Assembly: GCA_000719695.1 (NCBI GenBank)
Contig: JOHN01000027.1
Location: 35,945-99,944, forward strand
DNA length: 64,000 nucleotides
Source: Streptomyces sp. NRRL F-6131
Lineage (GTDB): Bacteria > Actinomycetota > Actinomycetes > Streptomycetales > Streptomycetaceae
Direction of reading: 5' to 3'
This document shows, piece by piece, positions 15,631 through 23,100 of the stretch (its first letter is position 1; each line of letters opens with the position of its first letter). The position numbers and the translations under genes were made by a program. Below the pieces are notes generated by a model, which did not search any database, was not told the origin of the DNA, and saw only the letters and a list, made by a program, of their open reading frames with translations.

Positions 15631-16260
15631 ATGACCAGCACGCCCATCGCCGAGCTCTGGCCCACCCTGCCCGGTGGCGCCGACACCCGCCCGGAGGCGG
15701 CGTACCGGCTGCTCCGGGCCGCCGTCGAGTCCTTCGCCGAGCGCGGCTTCCACGCCACCACCACCCGGGACATCGCCACCGGTGCCGGGATGAGCCCGGC
15801 CGCGCTCTACATCCACTACCCGTCCAAGGCGGCCCTGCTGGCCGAGATCAGCCGGGCCGGGCACGCGGCGGCGCTCGGCCTGGTCCGGGAGGCGGTCGCC
15901 GGCGGGGGCGACCCGGTGGCCCGGATGCGGCGGCTGGTCGAGGATTTCACCGCCTGGCACGCCCGGGCCCGGACGGTCGGCCGGGTGGTCAACTACGAGC
16001 TGCACGCGCTCCCCGAGGAGGACTACGCGGCGGTCGCGGCGCTGCGGCTGGACATCGAGCGGGAGGTCACCGCGCTGATCGAGGCGGGCCTGGCGGCCGG
16101 GCTCTTCGAGGTCGCCGAGGTGCGCACCGCCGCCCGCGCGATCACCTCGCTCGGGATCGACGTGTCCCGCTGGTACACCGACCGCAGCAGCGAGACGCCC
16201 GAGGAACTCGGCCGCCGCTACGGCGAGTTGGTGCTCCGGATGCTGGGCGCCGCCGGTTGA
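15631..16260 (+). CDS. TetR family regulator of the acyl-CoA regulon
   Basis: 209 residues, ATG with GCGAGGATGGCGCC upstream. The N-terminal TetR helix-turn-helix reads FAERGFHATTTRDIATGAGM, then SPAALYIHYPSKAALLAEI. The C-terminal ligand domain includes RVVNYELHALPEEDYAAVAALR, similar to KstR2-like and other acyl-CoA-responsive TetRs. Divergent from the SDR operon. With the same palindrome ahead of both operons it is the obvious candidate repressor, released by a pathway CoA thioester; ligand and binding are not shown by sequence. Confidence 0.88.
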   Translation: MTSTPIAELWPTLPGGADTRPEAAYRLLRAAVESFAERGFHATTTRDIATGAGMSPAALYIHYPSKAALLAEISRAGHAAALGLVREAVAGGGDPVARMRRLVEDFTAWHARARTVGRVVNYELHALPEEDYAAVAALRLDIEREVTALIEAGLAAGLFEVAEVRTAARAITSLGIDVSRWYTDRSSETPEELGRRYGELVLRMLGAAG

Positions 16261-16294
16261 CCGCGAGGTCGGCCGGTCGTTCCCGGGGCAGCGG

Positions 16295-17167
16295 TCAGCC
16301 GTCCTTGACGGCCGTGTGCACCATCCACGCGACGTGGTGGCGCAGCTCGTACATCTCCACCGTGGAGCGCAGCCCCAGCCACTGCTCGGTCACCCCCAAC
16401 CGCCGCAGCGCCGCGTACGGCACCCGGAAGTACGCGTACAGCGCCTCCGTGGTCGGCAGGTAGTACGGCGTGGCGTCGAGCTCCTCCTCCAGGCGGAAGC
16501 CGGCCCCGGTGATCAGCCCGCCGATCGTCCGGGTGGTGTAGCGCCGGGCGCCGGGCAGCACCATCGCGTCCAGGTACGGCTCCAGCAGCGCGTGCTGCGG
16601 GTCGGGCATCTCGTCGCGCGGGACGGCGGCCGGGCCGAGCAGCACCAGCCGCCCGCCGGGCCGCAGCAGCCGGTGGAACTCCGCCAGGGCGCGCGCCGGG
16701 TCGTAGGCGTGGCAGAGCGTCTCCATCGAGTAGACGCCGTCGAAGGAGGCGTCGGGGTACTCGAGGTCGTGGAAGTCGCCCCAGGCGAAGGTGGTGCGGT
16801 CCTCCAGGGCGGCCCGGGCGCTCAGCCTGCGGGCCTCGCGGACGTGGAAGTCCATGATGTCGACGCCGGTGATCCGCAGTCCGAAGCGGGCCGCCATCTG
16901 GCGCGCCACCACCCCGGAGCCGCTGCCGGCGTCCAGGACCCGGGAGTTGTGCGGCAGGGCGAGCTTGCGGCCGAGCACTCCCTCCAGCTGGCGCTGCGCC
17001 CGCCAGCAGCGCCACTTGGACTGGCCGGGCTCGGTCCAGCCCCAGTGCCGGGCGCGGCGGCAGACCAGGGTGTAGAAGGCCCGGTGGCCGACGGTGCCGT
17101 AGACCCGCCGCAGCCCGCCGAGATCGAGCTCGCCGCCGACCTCGCCGCCGACCTCTCCGATCATCAC
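16295..17167 (-). CDS. SAM-dependent methyltransferase (sterol/terpenoid C-methyltransferase-like)
   Basis: 290 residues, adjacent GTG/ATG starts with GGAAGG upstream. Class I Rossmann fold with VLDAGSGSGVVARQMA (motif I), TGVDIMDFHVREARRL, DGVYSMETLCHAYDPARALA (motif II/post) and LLRPGGRLVLLG (motif III). The long N-terminal helix (HWGWTEPGQSKWRCWRAQRQ) and C-terminal segment resemble small-molecule C- or O-methyltransferases related to sterol C24 enzymes. No terpene synthase or other tailoring gene lies nearby. Convergent with the TetR gene, 35 bases apart. Confidence 0.82.
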   Translation of the reverse strand: MMIGEVGGEVGGELDLGGLRRVYGTVGHRAFYTLVCRRARHWGWTEPGQSKWRCWRAQRQLEGVLGRKLALPHNSRVLDAGSGSGVVARQMAARFGLRITGVDIMDFHVREARRLSARAALEDRTTFAWGDFHDLEYPDASFDGVYSMETLCHAYDPARALAEFHRLLRPGGRLVLLGPAAVPRDEMPDPQHALLEPYLDAMVLPGARRYTTRTIGGLITGAGFRLEEELDATPYYLPTTEALYAYFRVPYAALRRLGVTEQWLGLRSTVEMYELRHHVAWMVHTAVKDG

Positions 17168-17293
17168 ACTCGCCCGGCCTTCCGCTGGTCCGCGCCCTTG
17201 CCGTCCCGGTCACGCTACCGAGGGGGCGGGGGCGGCGCCGGTCCGGTGCGGCCGGACGGGCGGTCCGGGCGGTTCAGCCGGGGTCAGTCGGTG

Positions 17294-17638
17294 TCAGCCG
17301 GTGTCGGTCCGGGTGGTGGCCGGGGCGGCGGCGAGCAGGGCGTCGAGCAGTCCGGGGAAGCGCGCGTCGAGGTCGGCCCGGCGCAGCGAGACGTAGCGGT
17401 TGCGTCCGGCGACCCGGGTGCTGGTGACGCCGGCCTCGCGCAACACCCGCATGTGGTGGGAGACGGTCGACTTGTGCAGGTGGTCGAGGCCGAGGTGGCG
17501 CGGGTCGCAGGAGTGCTCGGCGCCGTCGGCGTAGCTGGTCAGCAGGCGCATCCGGACCGGGTCGCCGAGCGCGTGCAGCACGGTGACCAGGTCGATCTCG
17601 GCGGTGGGGGGCTGGGGCAGCCGCTCGTGGTCGGTCAT
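17294..17638 (-). CDS. ArsR family transcriptional regulator
   Basis: 114 residues from the ATG at 17638; no ribosome binding site is visible, so it may be leaderless. Winged helix: DLVTVLHALGDPVRMRLL, CDPRHLGLDHLHKSTVSHHM, LREAGVTSTRVAGRNRYVSL. The ELCVCDL metal box of arsenic and zinc sensors is replaced by EHSCDPRHLG, so metal sensing is doubtful; it is closer to the drug- or metabolite-responsive ArsR members. It diverges from an MFS exporter, its likely target. Confidence 0.88.
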   Translation of the reverse strand: MTDHERLPQPPTAEIDLVTVLHALGDPVRMRLLTSYADGAEHSCDPRHLGLDHLHKSTVSHHMRVLREAGVTSTRVAGRNRYVSLRRADLDARFPGLLDALLAAAPATTRTDTG

Positions 17639-17639
17639 G

Positions 17640-17685
17640 GTTTGACAATCATCCACCAATCCGTACTGTTTGGCGAGCGTCAAAC
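17640..17685. promoter_or_regulatory. Inverted repeats in the ArsR/MFS intergenic region
   Basis: GTTTGAC at 17640-17646 is the complement of GTCAAAC at 17679-17685, and GTTTGGCGAGCGTCAAAC at 17668-17685 is a tighter inverted repeat with 5-bp arms. They flank a comparatively AT-rich stretch that should hold the promoters. A good ArsR operator candidate controlling both genes. Confidence 0.5.
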
Positions 17686-17720
17686 TGTTGCCCTTCCGTC
17701 CAACAATGCGTCCGCGTCCG

Positions 17721-17768
17721 ACCATGCGCCCGACCATGCGCCCAGCCATGCGCCCCGCCATGCGTCCG
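17721..17768. repeat. Four imperfect 12-bp tandem repeats
   Basis: Units of the form ACCATGCGCCCG run four times immediately before the MFS gene. They contain in-frame ATGs but no ribosome binding site, so I place the MFS start after them. They lengthen the MFS leader and may be a slippage hot spot. Confidence 0.85.
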
Positions 17769-17811
17769 ACAGCCGCATCCGGTGACGCCCGTCCGTTCCT
17801 GGGGGATCCAC

Positions 17812-19059
17812 GTGCCCGTCCGCCTGCTCCTGCTCGCCCTCGGCACCTTCGCCGTCGGCACCGACACCATGGTGATGGCCGGCATCCTCGGCCCGATCGC
17901 CGGCGACCTCGGCGTCTCGGTCACCGCCGCCGGCCAGCTGGTGACCGTCTTCGCCCTCGGCTACGCCCTGCTCGCCCCGCCCCTCGCCGCCCTCACCGCT
18001 CGCTGGCCGCGCCGTCGGCTGCTGCTCACGGCGCTCGCCGTGTTCGCCGCGGCCAACGCGCTCAGCGCGCTCGCGCCCTCCTGCGGCACGCTGCTCGCCA
18101 CCCGCGTCCTGGCCGCTGCGGGCGCCGCCCTCTACACCCCGACCGCCAACGCCGTGGCCACCACCCTGGTCGCCCCCGAACGGCGCGGCCGGGCGCTGGC
18201 CACCGTCCTCGGCGGCATGACCGTCGCCACCGCCCTCGGCGTCCCGCTCGGCACCTGGATCGGGCGCACCGACTGGCGGCTGACGATGTGGCTGGTCGCG
18301 GCGCTCGGCGCGGTCGCCCTGGCCGGCCTGGCCCTGCTGCTGCGCGAACTGCCCGCCCCCGCCGCCGCCCCGGGCCTGCGGGACCGGCTGGCGCCGCTGC
18401 GCGACCGGCGGGTGCTCGGCGCGGCGGCGACCACGCTGGTCTTCTTCCTCGCCTTCCAGACCGTCTACATCTACCTGGCCACCGCGATCGCCCCGGCCAC
18501 CGGCGGGCGCGCGGACCGGCTGAGCCTGGTCCTTCTGGTCTCCGGCCTCGCCTCGGTGGCGGGCAGCTGGCTGGGCGGGCGGCTGGTCGACCGGGTCGGC
18601 GTCCGGCGGGTGCTGCTCGTCGGCAGCGCGGTGGCCGCGGTCGCGTTCACCGCGCTGCCGTGGGCGGGGCGCTCGATGCCCGGCGCGCTGGCCTACGCCG
18701 TGGTGACGCCGCTGGCCGGCTGGGCGGTCTCGGTCGCCCTGCCGCACCGGCTGGCCTCGCTCGACCCGGCCAACGCCCAGCTGCTGATCTCGCTCAACAG
18801 CAGCGCCCTCTACCTGGGCACGGCCGCTGGTGGCGCGGTCGGCAGCGCCGCCGTCGCGGTGTTCGGCGGGCGGTGGTTCCCGCTGGCGGCGGCCGTGCTC
18901 GCCCTGGTCGCGGCGGCCACTGCCGGGGTTGCCACCCGCGGCACGGCCCCCGTCCGTCCCGGTGCGGCGGGGACCTCGGGGACCTCGGGGGCCGCGGGGG
19001 CGCCGGGGACGACGGGGGCGACGGCCCGGCGCCGGGAGCCCACGCCGTCCGGGCGCTGA
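17812..19059 (+). CDS. MFS transporter (DHA1-type drug efflux family)
   Basis: 415 residues from the GTG at 17812 with GGGGGAT 5 bases upstream (the GTG at 17782 is an alternative). Twelve hydrophobic segments are evident. Family motifs: AVGTDTMVMAGILGPIAGDL in TM1 with its acidic residue, GYALLAPPLAALTARWPRRR (motif A), and ATVLGGMTVATALGVPLGT (antiporter motif C region). The last ~40 residues are a Gly/Thr/Ala low-complexity tail. Divergent ArsR gene suggests inducible export of a toxic compound. Confidence 0.88.
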   Translation: MPVRLLLLALGTFAVGTDTMVMAGILGPIAGDLGVSVTAAGQLVTVFALGYALLAPPLAALTARWPRRRLLLTALAVFAAANALSALAPSCGTLLATRVLAAAGAALYTPTANAVATTLVAPERRGRALATVLGGMTVATALGVPLGTWIGRTDWRLTMWLVAALGAVALAGLALLLRELPAPAAAPGLRDRLAPLRDRRVLGAAATTLVFFLAFQTVYIYLATAIAPATGGRADRLSLVLLVSGLASVAGSWLGGRLVDRVGVRRVLLVGSAVAAVAFTALPWAGRSMPGALAYAVVTPLAGWAVSVALPHRLASLDPANAQLLISLNSSALYLGTAAGGAVGSAAVAVFGGRWFPLAAAVLALVAAATAGVATRGTAPVRPGAAGTSGTSGAAGAPGTTGATARRREPTPSGR

Positions 19060-19075
19060 CCCCGGCCCTCTCACC

Positions 19076-19774
19076 TCACTCGGCGCGGATCGCCCGGACC
19101 AGCAACTCGGCCGTCTCCGACCAGCGTTCGACGAGGTCCGCCCGCTCGTGCAGGACGTCCGAGATGTGCTGGGTGCCGAAGAACGCGGCCACCAGCGACC
19201 GGGCCGCCGCCTGCGGCGAGACCCCCGCCCGCAGCTCGCCCGCCGCCTCGGCACCGGCCAGCAGGCTGGCGAGCAGCTCGGTCCAGTCCACGTACGGGGT
19301 CGGCAACTCGGCGCCGATCTGCGGGCGTTCGATCTGCAGCCGGGCGCCCGCCCGGACGACGATGTCGTCCCGGAAGGCGGTGGCCGCGCCCGCCAGCACG
19401 CGCACCGCGGTCTCCAGCGGCCCGTGCCCCTCGGCGGTGACCTCCGTCAGCAGCAACGGCCAGCGGGCGTAGTGCTGTTCGACCACGGCGACGGCCAGCG
19501 CCTCCTTGGTCGGGTAGTGGAAGTAGACGGCGCCCTTGGTCATCCCCACCCGGTCGGCCACGTCCTGCATCGAGGTGTGGCGGAAGCCCCTGGCCGCGAA
19601 CAGCTCGGCCGCGGCGGTCAGTGCCAGCAGCCTGGTCCGGGCCGCCCGGTCCTGCTTGGGATCGGGGCCCCGGCGGGTGGCGATCGGCCGGACCCGGAAG
19701 GCCCCGGCCGGTCCGGCTCCGGGGTCGGCCTCGGGACCGGCTTCGGGTCTGGTCTCGGATTCGAGCTCGGGCAC
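19076..19774 (-). CDS. TetR regulator, gamma-butyrolactone receptor (ScbR/ArpA) family
   Basis: 232 residues, GTG start with a GAGGAG site. After a ~40-residue Glu/Pro/Gly leader it has the helix-turn-helix AAELFAARGFRHTSMQDVAD with VGMTKGAVYFHYPTKEALA. Its ligand domain, with ARLQIERPQIGAELP, PYVDWTELL and FFGTQHISDVLHERADL, is the distinctive pattern of butyrolactone receptors. Such proteins repress antibiotic and development genes until a butyrolactone binds. No afsA-type synthase gene is present here, so this may be an orphan or pseudo-receptor. Convergent with the MFS gene by 16 bases. Confidence 0.85.
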   Translation of the reverse strand: MPELESETRPEAGPEADPGAGPAGAFRVRPIATRRGPDPKQDRAARTRLLALTAAAELFAARGFRHTSMQDVADRVGMTKGAVYFHYPTKEALAVAVVEQHYARWPLLLTEVTAEGHGPLETAVRVLAGAATAFRDDIVVRAGARLQIERPQIGAELPTPYVDWTELLASLLAGAEAAGELRAGVSPQAAARSLVAAFFGTQHISDVLHERADLVERWSETAELLVRAIRAE

Positions 19775-19884
19775 GGTCGGCTCCTCGGTGGTGGGGGCGG
19801 AGGTCGGTGCGGACTGTCGGTGCCGGCTCGTGCTCGATGACGGCGTTTCGGACAGGGCGGCGGGAAGGTCGCCTCGACGCCAAT

Positions 19885-19896
19885 CCTTCCGGAAGG
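19885..19896. promoter_or_regulatory. Palindrome ahead of the butyrolactone-receptor-like gene
   Basis: CCTTCCGGAAGG is a perfect 12-bp palindrome 111 bases before the minus-strand start, within a partly symmetrical stretch. Butyrolactone receptors bind such autoregulatory elements next to their own genes; I have not matched it base by base to a published consensus. Confidence 0.4.
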
Positions 19897-20036
19897 TAGG
19901 TTCCTGAGCTGTCACGCCCGTGGGGGTACCGCAATGTAGCGGTCCCGCGCGGGAGTTCGCGACCTCGGGGGAGGAAGCATCCTTGAATGTTCCCGGTCGG
20001 ATCTGAGCAGAACCGGGCGGTGACCGTGCCGCCCCC

Positions 20037-20066
20037 GAGAACATTCCTTCACCATGGAATGGTCTC
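20037..20066. promoter_or_regulatory. 30-bp inverted repeat ahead of the second TetR gene
   Basis: Arms GAGAACATTCC and GGAATGGTCTC pair at 10 of 11 positions around an 8-base spacer, ending 20 bases before the TetR start. A third half-site, GAATGTTC at 19985-19992, repeats the left arm in inverted form. Likely operator for one or both of the divergent TetR proteins. Confidence 0.6.
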
Positions 20067-20086
20067 CGGATCCCGAGGAGGGCCGC

Positions 20087-20704
20087 ATGATGAAGCAGCA
20101 GCGGGCTCGGCGCACGCGGGAGAAGGTGCTCGACGCCGCGGCCGAGGAGTTCTCCACCCAGGGCTACAGCCGGGCCACCCTCAACGCGGTGGCCCGCCGC
20201 ACCGGCATGACCAAGGGCGCGCTGTACGGACACTTCGACTCCAAGCGCGCGCTCGCCGGGGCGTTGATGTCCCAGTCGCGACAGGTCTGGGAGGAGATGC
20301 GGCTGACCCGCGACGTCCCGGGCGCCGAGGCCGCCGCCGTCCTGGAGGCGCTGGTGCTCGACCTGGCGCAACGGCTGAAGGAGGACGTCCGCCTGCGGGC
20401 GGCGCTCCGCCTGGCCACCGACGTCCCCGACCCGGCCGCCCCGGCGCCGGACATCTTCTCCGACGTGCAACGCGGCCTGGTCGCCCTGATCCGCCGCGCC
20501 CAGGGCGAGGGCACCATGGCCCCCCGCCCACCCGAACTGGTCGCCCAACTCCTCCTCGCCGTCCTGCACGGCGCCCCGCACGTCGCCTTCGGCCCCCCGG
20601 GCGCCCCCGACGACCCGGCCGCCTACGACGCGGCCTGGCGCATCCTCCTGGACTCCCTCACCGCGGTCCCCGCGTCCGGGGCGGCCGGGCTGCACAGGTC
20701 ATGA
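20087..20704 (+). CDS. TetR family regulator, butyrolactone-receptor-like
   Basis: 205 residues, ATG with GAGGAG 6 bases upstream. DNA-binding domain: AAEEFSTQGYSRATLNAVAR and TGMTKGALYGHFDSKRALAG. The ligand half (LKEDVRLRAALRLATDVPDP) is shorter but laid out like ArpA/ScbR homologues. It is divergent from the other receptor-like gene, 312 bases apart, and its 3' end overlaps the GNAT gene tail-to-tail by 47 bases. Generic TetR is certain; the butyrolactone assignment is moderate. Confidence 0.8.
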   Translation: MMKQQRARRTREKVLDAAAEEFSTQGYSRATLNAVARRTGMTKGALYGHFDSKRALAGALMSQSRQVWEEMRLTRDVPGAEAAAVLEALVLDLAQRLKEDVRLRAALRLATDVPDPAAPAPDIFSDVQRGLVALIRRAQGEGTMAPRPPELVAQLLLAVLHGAPHVAFGPPGAPDDPAAYDAAWRILLDSLTAVPASGAAGLHRS

Positions 20705-21134
20705 ACCCGTCCTGCTCCCCGGTCGGGACGAACCCCGCCTTCTCCAACACCCGACCGGAGGCCGGATTGTCCGGATGGTACGAGGCCCGGACCTCCGACA
20801 GCCCGAGCCGCCCGAAGGCCAGGCCGAGGACCTCCCGCACCCCCGCGGTGGCGAAGCCCCGACCCCACGCGTCCGCCCGGACGATGTAGCTCACCGAGGG
20901 GACGGCACGGTCCAGATGGAGCTTGACCACCCCGAGGAGATCACCGTCCACGACCAGCCCGAGCATGTGGAGCGTACGGGGGCGCTCCGCGGCCGTCACC
21001 TCGGCATTGCGCGCGTGGAACCGGGCCCCGGCGGCGTCCATCGCCCCCCGCCCCAGGTACCTCGTCGCCTCCGCACTGTAGATCCGCACCAGCGCCCCGG
21101 CATCCCTGGCGTCCAACTCCCGCAACCCGATCAC
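20658..21134 (-). CDS. GNAT family N-acetyltransferase
   Basis: 158 residues, GTG start overlapping the upstream kinase-like gene by 4 bases (GTGA). The RimJ/RimL-type pattern is visible: LDARDAGALVRIYSAEATRYL, LGVVKLHLDRAVPSVSYIV (beta 4), AWGRGFATAGVREVL (acetyl-CoA loop, R/Q-x-x-G-x-A type), then HPDNPASGRVLEKAGFV. Third and last gene of an overlapping operon with a kinase-like protein, so it could modify the same target. Substrate unknown. Confidence 0.82.
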   Translation of the reverse strand: MIGLRELDARDAGALVRIYSAEATRYLGRGAMDAAGARFHARNAEVTAAERPRTLHMLGLVVDGDLLGVVKLHLDRAVPSVSYIVRADAWGRGFATAGVREVLGLAFGRLGLSEVRASYHPDNPASGRVLEKAGFVPTGEQDGFMTCAARPPRTRGPR

Positions 21135-21976
21135 CCGTTCACCCCTCCCAGCAGCCCACCCAACTCCCCGGCGCTCGGCCGGTCGTCCGGCTCCGCCAGC
21201 AGGACGTACCGCAGCCGGGCCTGGAGGGCGGGCCAGGGCGTCACCGTGGACATCGGGACAGCTCTGCGGGCGACGGCCCGGCGGGTCGTCTCGACGGGTG
21301 TGCCCTTGTCGAGACCGGCGGCCTCGTAGTCCAGCGGCCACTTTCCGGTGACACAGGCCCACAGGGTGCCGGCGAGCGCATAGACGTCCGCGGCCCGGGT
21401 CGTGCGGACGGGCTGGGGCCCGGTGATGATCCGAGCAGCCAGTTCGGGCGCGGTGAGGTGGATCATCGTACCGTCGAACCTCGGCCACGGAACGCTGTCC
21501 AGCCGCCGGGACCAGGCGAAGTCGAGGAGGCGGACCGTCCCGTCCTCGCCGTGGATCCCGTGCTCGGGCTGGAGGTCCCCGTGCACCCAGCCGTCGGCGT
21601 GCAGCGAGGCCACGGCGCGACACAGCCCCAGCGCCGCGGACAGCGCCTCCTCGCGCCCGCCGCCGTTCTTGCGCACGGATCGGAAGACCGTCCAGGTGGA
21701 CGGTCCGACCAGCCAGGGGGTGACGTACCAGACCCCGCCGGCGAACCGGCCGGCGGTGACGGTGTACCCGGGAAGTTGCTCCAGCACCGAGGCTTCCCGA
21801 GCGGTGATCTCGGCGGTCTCGCCGGTGCCGAGCTTGATGCTCACCGAGCCCCGCGGACCATCGGCCCTCCACACCGTCGAACCCCGGCGGTTGCTGACCT
21901 CCTTCGCCTCGACCGGACCGCAGACGGCCTCGGCGGCCGTCAACGCCTCTTCGGCCCCGATAGGGAACTCGCCCAC
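21131..21976 (-). CDS. Atypical protein-kinase-like protein
   Basis: 281 residues from the GTG at 21976, preceded by GGAAGG; the GTG at 21994 is possible. It has a eukaryotic-type kinase outline with altered signatures: catalytic loop VHGDLQPEHGIHG (HRDLKPEN in active kinases; HGD kept, Lys changed to Gln, Asn changed to His), LLDFAWSRR in place of DFG, then APELAARI (APE kept) and DVYALAGTLWACVTGKWP. The metal-binding Asn is missing and DFG is degenerate, so it may be a pseudokinase or act like small-molecule kinases. The gene before overlaps it by 37 bases, the GNAT gene after by 4. Confidence 0.75.
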   Translation of the reverse strand: MGEFPIGAEEALTAAEAVCGPVEAKEVSNRRGSTVWRADGPRGSVSIKLGTGETAEITAREASVLEQLPGYTVTAGRFAGGVWYVTPWLVGPSTWTVFRSVRKNGGGREEALSAALGLCRAVASLHADGWVHGDLQPEHGIHGEDGTVRLLDFAWSRRLDSVPWPRFDGTMIHLTAPELAARIITGPQPVRTTRAADVYALAGTLWACVTGKWPLDYEAAGLDKGTPVETTRRAVARRAVPMSTVTPWPALQARLRYVLLAEPDDRPSAGELGGLLGGVNG

Positions 21977-22503
21977 TGTCGAACTGCCTTCCACTCGCAA
22001 GGGATGTGCTGGAACACGTCGCGGCCGTCGTCGACGGCCCGGGCCACCGCAGCCGCCAGGTCGGGGGTGTCCGCCAGGAACCGCGGGTCCAGTGAACGGA
22101 CGGCCGCGCGCACCGGGAGGAACGAGACGGGCGCCGGGGGGATCCGGGCACCCGTCCGGCTCGTCTCCCCCACCCCCTCCACGAACTTGCCGACCATCAC
22201 GCCGACCGGCCCGTACAGGTTCTTCAACGCCCAGTGCGGCCACGCCAGCAGCTCGCGATGGGTGGCGTCCCCGCAGCGGCCGACGAGCACCACACCCTCG
22301 CACGCCAGCAGCCCGTTCGGCCGTGCCAGCAACGGCCGAATCCACTCAGCCGCCTGTACTCCGGCGTGGAACAACTCGGCTTCGACCCACGACCGCGGGG
22401 CGTCGGGCACGACTTCGTAGACGGTCCACCCGATCATGCCGCGCCCTGTGGACGGCTTCAGGAACGGACAGTGCAGCTCCATCGCGGACAGGTAGCGGGA
22501 CAC
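21940..22503 (-). CDS. Hypothetical protein, DUF6875-like
   Basis: About 187 residues from GTG 22503 (ATG 22482 gives 180). No ribosome binding site stands out. HCPFLKP near the start, GVMVGKF in the middle, PAPVSFLPVRAAVRSLDPRFL late and a C-terminal helix recall the actinobacterial DUF6875 family, which has a CPF motif and a similar late region; I hold this loosely. First gene of a three-gene overlapping unit with the kinase-like and GNAT genes. Function unknown. Confidence 0.55.
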   Translation of the reverse strand: MSRYLSAMELHCPFLKPSTGRGMIGWTVYEVVPDAPRSWVEAELFHAGVQAAEWIRPLLARPNGLLACEGVVLVGRCGDATHRELLAWPHWALKNLYGPVGVMVGKFVEGVGETSRTGARIPPAPVSFLPVRAAVRSLDPRFLADTPDLAAAVARAVDDGRDVFQHIPCEWKAVRQWASSLSGPKRR

Positions 22504-22541
22504 GCCTGTGCCGGTCGGACGCTCGGCCCGGCCCCGGACGA

Positions 22542-22578
22542 GGCGGAGCGCCCCGGCGGACGGCCGGGGCGCTCCGCC
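22542..22578. terminator. Hairpin terminator
   Basis: Perfect 15-bp stem (GGCGGAGCGCCCCGG) with a 7-base loop, 15 bases beyond the stop of the minus-strand gene remnant at 22593. Its presence supports that remnant having once been the end of a real gene. Confidence 0.75.
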
Positions 22579-22592
22579 GGGGGACGCGGTGA

Positions 22593-22786
22593 TCACCGGG
22601 CGGTCACCGTCGTCGACAGGTCGTCACCGTCACCCGGGGCGGGCGAGCAGTTCCACTCCGCCCAGACCTCGCCGGTGTCGCGGTAGCGTCCCAGGGACTC
22701 CGTGTCGACCGTGCCGTCGGCACCGGTGAACCAGATTTCCGGCAACGGCCCGTACGCCTCCTCGTACGCGCTGACCCAGGTGCTTC
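22593..22786 (-). pseudogene. C-terminal remnant of an unidentified gene
   Basis: The minus-strand frame encodes ~64 protein-like residues (AYEEAYGPLPEIWFTGADG, then LGRYRDTGEVWAEWNC) before the stop, followed by a good terminator. Upstream of about 22786 the same frame only reads antisense through the regulator fragment on the other strand. No start codon with a ribosome binding site fits the sensible part. It looks like the 3' end of a gene cut by a deletion or recombination joint. Confidence 0.5.
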
Positions 22787-23086
22787 CTCGCGCTCGGCCG
22801 TCCGGATCTGGCGGAGCAGGCACTGACGTCCGCGCTCTCCCAGAAGCTCTCCCCGCGTCGCCGGGGAGCGGTGCTCGCGGAGCTTGCCGCCCTCGGCGTG
22901 GAGCGGCGTGATCTCGGACAGGCCGTTCAGTACGCACATGCCGCGATGGAGCTGGCCGGGCAGACCGGCTCCGGTTACATCGGGAGGAAGTTGGAGGGCG
23001 TTCAGCGCCGGTTGCTGCCGCTCGTGGGCGATGATCGGGCCGCGGTGCTGCATCAGCGGATTTCGGCGCTCGGGAGCGCCGCCTGA
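22775..23086 (+). pseudogene. C-terminal fragment of an XRE-type regulator
   Basis: Open from just after a stop at 22772 to TGA at 23084. It reads PDLAEQALTSALSQKLSPRR, then LAELAALGVERRDLGQAV, then HAAMELAGQTGSGYIGRKL and VLHQRISAL: the helical, TPR-like C-terminal end of the large Streptomyces XRE/helix-turn-helix regulators. The whole DNA-binding half is missing, and sequence before ~22775 belongs to a different, opposite-strand gene, so this is a truncated remnant. An ATG at 22871 could still express 71 residues. Confidence 0.6.
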
Positions 23087-23100
23087 CGAAGGAGCGAGGG

